Part shown: in pieces, positions 58,927 through 64,000 of the stretch
Layout of the letters: every line of letters starts with the position of its first letter
Position numbering within the stretch: position 1 is the first letter of the stretch
Source: JABCYV01 sp963696025
GTDB taxonomy: Bacteria > Acidobacteriota > Terriglobia > Terriglobales > Acidobacteriaceae
DNA: 64,000 nucleotides
Direction: 5' to 3'
Assembly: GCA_963696025.1 (NCBI GenBank)
Contig: CAVOII010000004.1
Coordinates: forward strand, 248,001-312,000
Notes under the pieces: model-generated
Databases searched by the model: none
The model's input: only the letters and a program-made list of their open reading frames with translations
What the model was told of the DNA's origin: nothing
Program-made: the position numbers and the translations under genes

Positions 58927-61557
58927 ATGGCGGAGTTTCAGCCAGTCGTTGCGAACTCGACTGAGGCGTCAGAATCCCTTTCTGGCTCCGTCGTTGGCCG
59001 CTTTCGCGTCGGCGAACGGCTCGGAAAAGGCGGGATGGGCGAAGTTTACCGCGCGGAAGACACCAAGCTGAAGCGCACGGTTGCCCTTAAACGCCTTGCA
59101 CCCCGGTTGCGCGCCGATTCCATCTACCGGCGTCGATTTCTGGAAGAGGGAGAGCGCGCTTCCCGTTTTAGCGATTCCCACATAGCGGCGGTTTACGACG
59201 TCCTCGAAGAAGGCGACGAGATGTTTCTCCTCATGGAGCTGGTGGAGGGCGAAACCCTGCGCCAGCGTATGCGAGAGCCCGTGTCGCTAAGCCAGTTCTT
59301 CGACATCGCCATCCAATGCGCGGAAGCGCTCGTGGCGGCCCACGAGCGCGGCATTGTCCACTGTGACATCAAGCCCGAAAACATCATGCTCACAAAAACC
59401 GGCCAGGTGAAAATGCTCGATTTTGGCGTGGCCAAGCATCTGCCGCGCTCGGATCAGAGTTCCACCGTCGACCGAGCCGGGACCATGGCTGGCACTCCGG
59501 CATACATGTCACCAGAAGTCCTGCTGGAGAATGTTCCCGACGGGCGTGCCGATATATTCTCCCTGGGCGTGGTGTTTTACGAAGCCCTGACTGGACATCA
59601 TCCGTTTCTGGCCAGCAGTTTCGTCGCCACGACCGACCGCATCCGCAAGGAGACGCCGACTCCAATCCACATTTTTAATTCTGGAGTTTCGAGTGACCTG
59701 GAAGCACTGGTCAATAAAGCCATGGCCAAAGAGCCAAGCCAGCGCTGTGGCAGCGCCCGGGAACTGCTCGAAAGCCTCCACGAAGTACAGGCTGGAACCG
59801 CTCCCAGCAGGCTTTTGCGAGCCTTGCCCCGAAGGCGGGCGCAGGAGAAGTCCAAGCGAAAAACTTGGACCGCTGGGACGCTGGCGGTCATTGCCGTTCT
59901 AGCGTTAATCGTCGCTTACCGGCAAACTCAGTGGAAGCATTGGTTGGGGCTTGGCATTCCCTCCACACCCGTTCAACTCGCGGTCTTGCCGTTTTCGCCC
60001 TCGGGAGACGATCCGAGCGGCAAAGCTTTTGGAGATGGTCTCACAGATACCCTCACCGCGAAACTTACTCAACTGACAGGAAATTATCCGCTGCAAGTCG
60101 TACCCACCAGCGAAGTGCGGGCGGGCGGCATTACCAGCGTGGAACAGGCTCGAAAAGATTTCGGTGTGAACATGGTTCTGGAAGGCAGCCTGCACAGTTC
60201 CGGCAGCCAGGTTCGCGTGACCTACACTCTGGTGGATGCCAAGACCATGCGGCAACTCCATGCGGATACAGTCGACGCCGATGTGGCCGACGCCTTTGCC
60301 GTGGAAGACCGCGTCGTGGATGGCGTGATCGGAATGCTCGGCTTGGAGATCCGTGGCAACGATCGCGTAGTCCTGGCGTCCCATGGAACCGGCGACCCGT
60401 CGGCCTATGACCAGTACCTGCGCGGACGAGGATACCTGCTCGACTACCACAAGCACGAGAACATCGACAGCGCGATTTCGGCCTTCAACCGGGCGATCAC
60501 TCTGGATTCCAAATATGCGCAAGCTTATGCCGCTCTTGGAGAGGCCTACTGGCTGGGTTACCAGGAAGGTCAGGGCGGCAAGGATTGGATGGAGAAGGCC
60601 AAGTCCGCATGTGACCATGCCGTGGCCAGCGCCCCCAAATTGGCTGATGGATATGCATGCCTGGGCCGGGTAAATAGCGGGACCGGCGAATATGAGAAAG
60701 CAGTGACTCAGTTCCAGAAAGCCACCGCGCTAGATCCGACCAGCGATGACGCCTTCCGCGGCTTGGCCGACGCTTATCAAAAGCTGAACCAGCCTGCCGA
60801 GGCCGAGGCCACCTATAAAAAAGCCATCGCCCTGCGGCCACAATACTGGGCCGGATGCAGTTGGCTGGGAGTGTTTTACTGGCGGCAAGGACGGTACGAC
60901 GACGCGGCCAAGATGTTCCAGGAAGTAATTACGCTGGCCCCTGACAATTTTCGTGGCTACTCCAATCTGGGTGGCGTCTACTACGTGCAAGCGCGCTACC
61001 AAGAAGCTATTCCTGTGCTGGAAAAATCTATCCTCATCCGCCCGACCGTGGAAGCCTACAACAACCTGGGCGGGGCATATTTCTCCATGCGGAAGTTCGA
61101 CGACGCCGCGCATAGTTACGAAAAGGGCCTAAAGCTTGACCAGACCAGATGGCTCAGTTGGGGCAACCTAGGAGATGCGTATTACTGGGCGCCGGGAAAG
61201 CGACTACAGGCCAGTAATGCGTACCAGGAAGCCATCCGTCTTGCAGATGAGAAGCTTCGGGTCAACCCTCGCGATGGCTCCCTGTTAGCCTTTCGAGCGA
61301 CATATCTGGCAATGATAGATAAAAGGGACGAGGCTATGTTGTCTCTCCAGAAGGCGCAATCGTCCTCGCCTACAGATCCGGATGTCCAGTTCCGGGGTGC
61401 ACTGGTCTACAACCATTTTGGCGACGCTGATCACGCGTTGCAGTTGCTCCAAAAGGCAGTGCTGTCTGGGATCTCGCCAGATTGGGTTCGCGACACTCCG
61501 GACTTTGATCACTTGCGCCCGGATCCACGGTTTCAGGCTATACTCCGCAAGCATTAG
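58927..61557 (+). CDS. Transmembrane Ser/Thr protein kinase with TolB-like domain and TPR repeats
   Basis: 876 residues from ATG 58927. Kinase domain ~24-290: GKGGMGEVYRAEDTKLKRTVALKRL (split: Gly loop, then Lys55), catalytic loop IVHCDIKPENIML with Cys146 where most kinases have Arg (HCD, not HRD), DFG at 165-167 and GTPAYMSPEVLL. One membrane segment at ~314-334 (LAVIAVLALIVAY). Then a TolB/FlgO-like domain ~345-475 (LAVLPFSPSGDDPSGKAFGDGL, VLEGSLHSSGSQVRV) and about eight TPR units to the end (AFNRAITLDSKYAQAYAALGEAYW, YSNLGGVYYVQARYQEAIPVLE). The kinase is cytosolic and the TolB/TPR part probably periplasmic. Signal and substrates are unknown; such receptor-like kinases are frequent in Acidobacteria. 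Confidence 0.92.
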   Translation: MAEFQPVVANSTEASESLSGSVVGRFRVGERLGKGGMGEVYRAEDTKLKRTVALKRLAPRLRADSIYRRRFLEEGERASRFSDSHIAAVYDVLEEGDEMFLLMELVEGETLRQRMREPVSLSQFFDIAIQCAEALVAAHERGIVHCDIKPENIMLTKTGQVKMLDFGVAKHLPRSDQSSTVDRAGTMAGTPAYMSPEVLLENVPDGRADIFSLGVVFYEALTGHHPFLASSFVATTDRIRKETPTPIHIFNSGVSSDLEALVNKAMAKEPSQRCGSARELLESLHEVQAGTAPSRLLRALPRRRAQEKSKRKTWTAGTLAVIAVLALIVAYRQTQWKHWLGLGIPSTPVQLAVLPFSPSGDDPSGKAFGDGLTDTLTAKLTQLTGNYPLQVVPTSEVRAGGITSVEQARKDFGVNMVLEGSLHSSGSQVRVTYTLVDAKTMRQLHADTVDADVADAFAVEDRVVDGVIGMLGLEIRGNDRVVLASHGTGDPSAYDQYLRGRGYLLDYHKHENIDSAISAFNRAITLDSKYAQAYAALGEAYWLGYQEGQGGKDWMEKAKSACDHAVASAPKLADGYACLGRVNSGTGEYEKAVTQFQKATALDPTSDDAFRGLADAYQKLNQPAEAEATYKKAIALRPQYWAGCSWLGVFYWRQGRYDDAAKMFQEVITLAPDNFRGYSNLGGVYYVQARYQEAIPVLEKSILIRPTVEAYNNLGGAYFSMRKFDDAAHSYEKGLKLDQTRWLSWGNLGDAYYWAPGKRLQASNAYQEAIRLADEKLRVNPRDGSLLAFRATYLAMIDKRDEAMLSLQKAQSSSPTDPDVQFRGALVYNHFGDADHALQLLQKAVLSGISPDWVRDTPDFDHLRPDPRFQAILRKH

Positions 61558-61609
61558 GAGGAAACCAAGCGTAGCTACTAGCAGTTGATCGCAAGAAAAG
61601 GAGGAATGC

Positions 61610-61963
61610 ATGAACACAGAAAGCAATATCGCGCCACAGTTGCAGAAAGAGAAGTGCTATCACCTCGAGGCAAGCCCAGCCAAACTCCCGGTGCACATTC
61701 GTCAAGACGGTGAGGTCGACAATGAAGTCGTCAACTTAAGAAGGTGCGTGGGAGACGAAATTGTTTGGCAGGCGGAGGGGGCTGACTTCATGATTGACTT
61801 CCCTAAAACTCCTTTCGAGGAAAGCAAGTTCCACGTGCCGGCGGGAGGCAGTGTGAGTTCCGGACCAGTCCGTCCGGATGCGCCGATCGACTACTTTCAG
61901 TATTTCATCACTAACATAGCTTTGGCGAAGAGTGCAGATCCAGGCGCAGACATCAAGCCGTAG
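61610..61963 (+). CDS. Small cupredoxin-like hypothetical protein
   Basis: 117 residues from ATG 61610, with AAGGAGG five bases upstream, a very strong ribosome site. CVGDEIVWQAEGADFMIDFPKTPFEES and the later FHVPAGGSVSSGPV resemble the beta-strands of a plastocyanin/azurin-like fold (D-x-I-x-W pattern followed by F and a P-x-G-G turn). The His, Cys and Met copper ligands of true cupredoxins are not in the expected places, so copper binding is doubtful. There is no signal peptide. It lies 52 bases after the kinase gene in the same direction and may be co-transcribed with it. Confidence 0.65.
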   Translation: MNTESNIAPQLQKEKCYHLEASPAKLPVHIRQDGEVDNEVVNLRRCVGDEIVWQAEGADFMIDFPKTPFEESKFHVPAGGSVSSGPVRPDAPIDYFQYFITNIALAKSADPGADIKP

Positions 61964-62086
61964 GCAAAGTGGCCCGACAGGTCAGATCCGAATCCGCTGA
62001 CGCTGTAGTGTGCGTGCGGCGAGATCGAACAGTGAAACTTCCAGGAAGAGGATCAGCGGATTCTAATGAAGTCGGCAAGCTGAGCT

Positions 62087-64000
62087 CTACCGCATCGACT
62101 CTTCTACTTCGGAGATCCAGCCCGGCCGTTTCAGCACTTCACGTGGCTTGGGACCGTCCGCAGCTCCAACGATACCGTCTCGCTCCATCAGGTCGATGAG
62201 GTGAGCGGCCCGGCCATAACCAATTCGCAGCCGACGCTGCAGCAGGGAAGTGGAGGCCTTCCCGAACTCGACCACCAACCGTACGGCATCCTCGTAGAGC
62301 GGGTCGTGTTCGGTTTCATCCCCATCACCAGACCCAGCTTCGCCCGGCTGGCGCTCTTCCTTCGGGGCTTCAAGGAATTTCTGTTCGTACTCTGCCGTGC
62401 CTTGCGAGCGCCAGAATTCCACCACAGCAGCAATTTCTTTTTCGGTGACGAAGGGCGCGTGCAAGCGATGCACTCGGGCTGATCCAGATGGAAGATAGAG
62501 CATGTCACCGCGTCCCAGCAGAGCCTCAGCGCCGTTGGCGTCGAGAATGGTGCGCGAATCTACTTTAGTCGCTACGCGGAAAGAAATGCGCGCCGGAAAG
62601 TTAGCCTTGATCAGGCCGGTAATGACGTCGACCGAAGGCCGTTGCGTGGCCAGCACCAGGTGAATGCCGACCGCGCGTGCCATCTGCGCCAACCGGGTAA
62701 CCGATTCTTCAACATTGCCCGAATCGAGCATCATCAGATCAGCCAGTTCGTCGATGATGATCACGATATACGGCAAGGGCCGGTCTTCGGAATCTTCACC
62801 AAACAGGCTGCGCGTTCCGTCGTCGTCAAACAGCTTGTTGTACTGATCGATGTTACGCACTCCTTTTTCCGCCAATAGCTTTAACCGCCGCTCCATCTCG
62901 CGCACCGCATTGCGCAACGCATTCGCCGCCAGCTTCGGTTCCGTGATGATCGGGGTGAACAGATGGGGAACACCCTCGTAGTTGCCCAGTTCCAATCTCT
63001 TCGGATCCACCAGGATCAGGCGAACCTGATCAGGCGTTGCCTTGTAGAGGATGGACATGATCATGGCGTTGATGGCCACGCTCTTGCCCGCTCCGGTTGA
63101 GCCGGCGATCAGCAAGTGCGGCATGCCATTGAGATCTGCAGTGACGATGCGTCCGTTGATGTCCTTACCCAGGGCCAACGTGAGCTTGGACTTAGTGCCG
63201 ATGAACTCGGACGACTCGATGTTCTCCCGCAGCCAGATAATCTCGCGCTCGCGATTTGGCACTTGGATGCCCACGGTGGACTTACCAGCCATGCGCTCGA
63301 TCAAAATGCTCTCGGCTTTCAGTGCAAGACACAGATCGTCGGTGAGGTTGGTTATGCGGCTGTACTTGATCCCAGCCTCGGGCTTGAACTCGAAGGTTGT
63401 GACGACCGGTCCAGGATTTATCTGCGTGACCTGACCATGCACTTCGAACTCGGCGTACTTTTCCGTGAGCACCTGAGCGAGTAGCTTTAATTCTTCAGCA
63501 TCGACCGCCTGTTGCTCATCCGGACGATGCAGCAAACTGCTGGGCGGAAGCTTATAGCCGCCGGCGATACGTGGCAGAGTGGTCTTCGCTTTCGCTGCGG
63601 TATCCGCACGCTCTGTGACTTCTGGGGCAGGCACCTCAGCCGCAGACTCGGGCTGAAACTCTGGCCCGAGTTCGCTTCGCTCGGGTGCCACCATCCGCTC
63701 GATACCTGTGGTTGCGGGCTCTATGCGTGGCGCTATCGGAGATCCTGAGGCTGCAGCACGCGTTTGGATCAGTTGTCCGGCGGCGGTCGGCCGGGCCGCG
63801 CGACGCTTTTCCAAATCCTGCTGCATCCTCCTCTTTAGACGGGCGTCCTGCCAGTCTTTCCAGCGATCCCAAAGCGCGATGGCAAAAGCGAACCGGGTAG
63901 GGGCCCAGACCTGCATCGCAGCGAAGGAAAATGCAGTTGAGAGATAGAGCGCAACCGCAAGAACCGTCGCGCAGACGATGTAGGCGCCCGCCAAGTTGAA
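62087..64000 (-). CDS. ftsK: DNA translocase FtsK/SpoIIIE, partial (N-terminus outside window)
   Basis: About 637 codons are visible; the frame is open to the right edge (…FNLAGAYIV at the boundary), so the start lies outside. The visible N-terminal part holds the last membrane segment (VCATVLAVALYLSTAF), then a Pro/Ala/Glu-rich linker. The motor has VTTFEFKPEAGIKYSRI, Walker A LLIAGSTGAGKSVAINAM, LILVDPKRLELGNYEGVPHL, Walker B IVIIIDELADLMM and LVLATQRPSVDVITGLIKAN. The C-terminal gamma winged helix is TSLLQRRLRIGYGRAAHLID then MERDGIVGAADG, which reads KOPS-type sequences. It pumps DNA at the septum during division and assists chromosome dimer resolution. Confidence 0.96.
   Translation of the reverse strand, partial: FNLAGAYIVCATVLAVALYLSTAFSFAAMQVWAPTRFAFAIALWDRWKDWQDARLKRRMQQDLEKRRAARPTAAGQLIQTRAAASGSPIAPRIEPATTGIERMVAPERSELGPEFQPESAAEVPAPEVTERADTAAKAKTTLPRIAGGYKLPPSSLLHRPDEQQAVDAEELKLLAQVLTEKYAEFEVHGQVTQINPGPVVTTFEFKPEAGIKYSRITNLTDDLCLALKAESILIERMAGKSTVGIQVPNREREIIWLRENIESSEFIGTKSKLTLALGKDINGRIVTADLNGMPHLLIAGSTGAGKSVAINAMIMSILYKATPDQVRLILVDPKRLELGNYEGVPHLFTPIITEPKLAANALRNAVREMERRLKLLAEKGVRNIDQYNKLFDDDGTRSLFGEDSEDRPLPYIVIIIDELADLMMLDSGNVEESVTRLAQMARAVGIHLVLATQRPSVDVITGLIKANFPARISFRVATKVDSRTILDANGAEALLGRGDMLYLPSGSARVHRLHAPFVTEKEIAAVVEFWRSQGTAEYEQKFLEAPKEERQPGEAGSGDGDETEHDPLYEDAVRLVVEFGKASTSLLQRRLRIGYGRAAHLIDLMERDGIVGAADGPKPREVLKRPGWISEVEESMR

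Noticed and set aside
1..64000. tRNA, rRNA, CRISPR array, insertion sequence or prophage
   Set aside because: No tRNA T-loop motif, regular repeat-spacer array, transposase, integrase or phage structural gene was seen on either strand; a covariance-model scan would be needed to exclude small RNAs.

Overview
The window reads as a piece of an Acidobacteriota chromosome (inference). The evidence is the family mix: two Oar-like TonB-dependent receptors with carboxypeptidase-regulatory-like plug extensions, a VWFA-related protein of the type abundant in Acidobacteria directly behind one of them, a PknB-like kinase fused to TolB-like and TPR regions, split MacB-type ABC permeases, and many single-domain secreted proteins. 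GC is moderately high throughout. I saw no rRNA, tRNA, CRISPR array, insertion sequence or prophage. The first and last genes are cut by the window edges.

Layout. 1-16.3 kb, mostly minus strand: two MacB-like permeases (first one partial), a plus-strand secreted glycosidase with a discoidin-like module, a flavoprotein, a TonB receptor, a TPR protein, a DUF4331 protein, a secreted esterase, an ABC permease with its ATPase, and an MsbA-like exporter. 16.4-24.1 kb: NIPSNAP protein divergent from an ArsR-type regulator with an apparently leaderless promoter, a YkgJ-type cysteine-cluster protein, and the TonB receptor/VWA protein pair. 24.2-33.7 kb: a sulfite-reduction operon (sulfite reductase, two siroheme-synthesis enzymes, APS-reductase-type CysH) followed by glutamate synthase large subunit and a LysR regulator. 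33.8-35.7 kb: a 57-codon small gene and aspartate kinase. 35.9-44.8 kb: a complete, tightly coupled arginine operon argR-C-B-D-F-G-H-A-J. 44.8-64 kb: two divergent regulators, an NtrY/NtrX-like two-component pair coupled to a solute-binding protein, an SPFH protein with a newly noted 50-residue membrane partner, a MerA/Lpd-like flavoprotein, an SDR, DUF2252, two small Cys-containing proteins, the receptor-like Ser/Thr kinase, a small cupredoxin-like protein and FtsK (partial).

The most interesting content is in the non-coding DNA. Upstream of sulfite reductase is a 28-codon reading frame with seven Cys codons in nine consecutive sense positions broken by one Arg and one Ser, starting at the predicted transcription start of a TTGACA/TAGTAT promoter. 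It is followed by four segments that can form mutually exclusive protector, antiterminator and terminator helices: a trp/his-style transcription attenuator keyed to cysteine. Upstream of aspartate kinase is a second one, a 36-codon leader rich in Thr and Ile (reminiscent of enterobacterial thrL) with a terminator whose stem is nearly the same sequence as that of the cysteine attenuator. The arginine operon is instead governed by a pair of ARG-box-like palindromes overlapping the argR start. The window thus shows three amino-acid-responsive control devices for the Cys, Asp-family and Arg pathways within about 12 kb. Ribosome-mediated attenuation is well known in Proteobacteria and Cys-rich leaders are known in Actinobacteria; I am not aware of it being established in Acidobacteriota, but I could not search for it.
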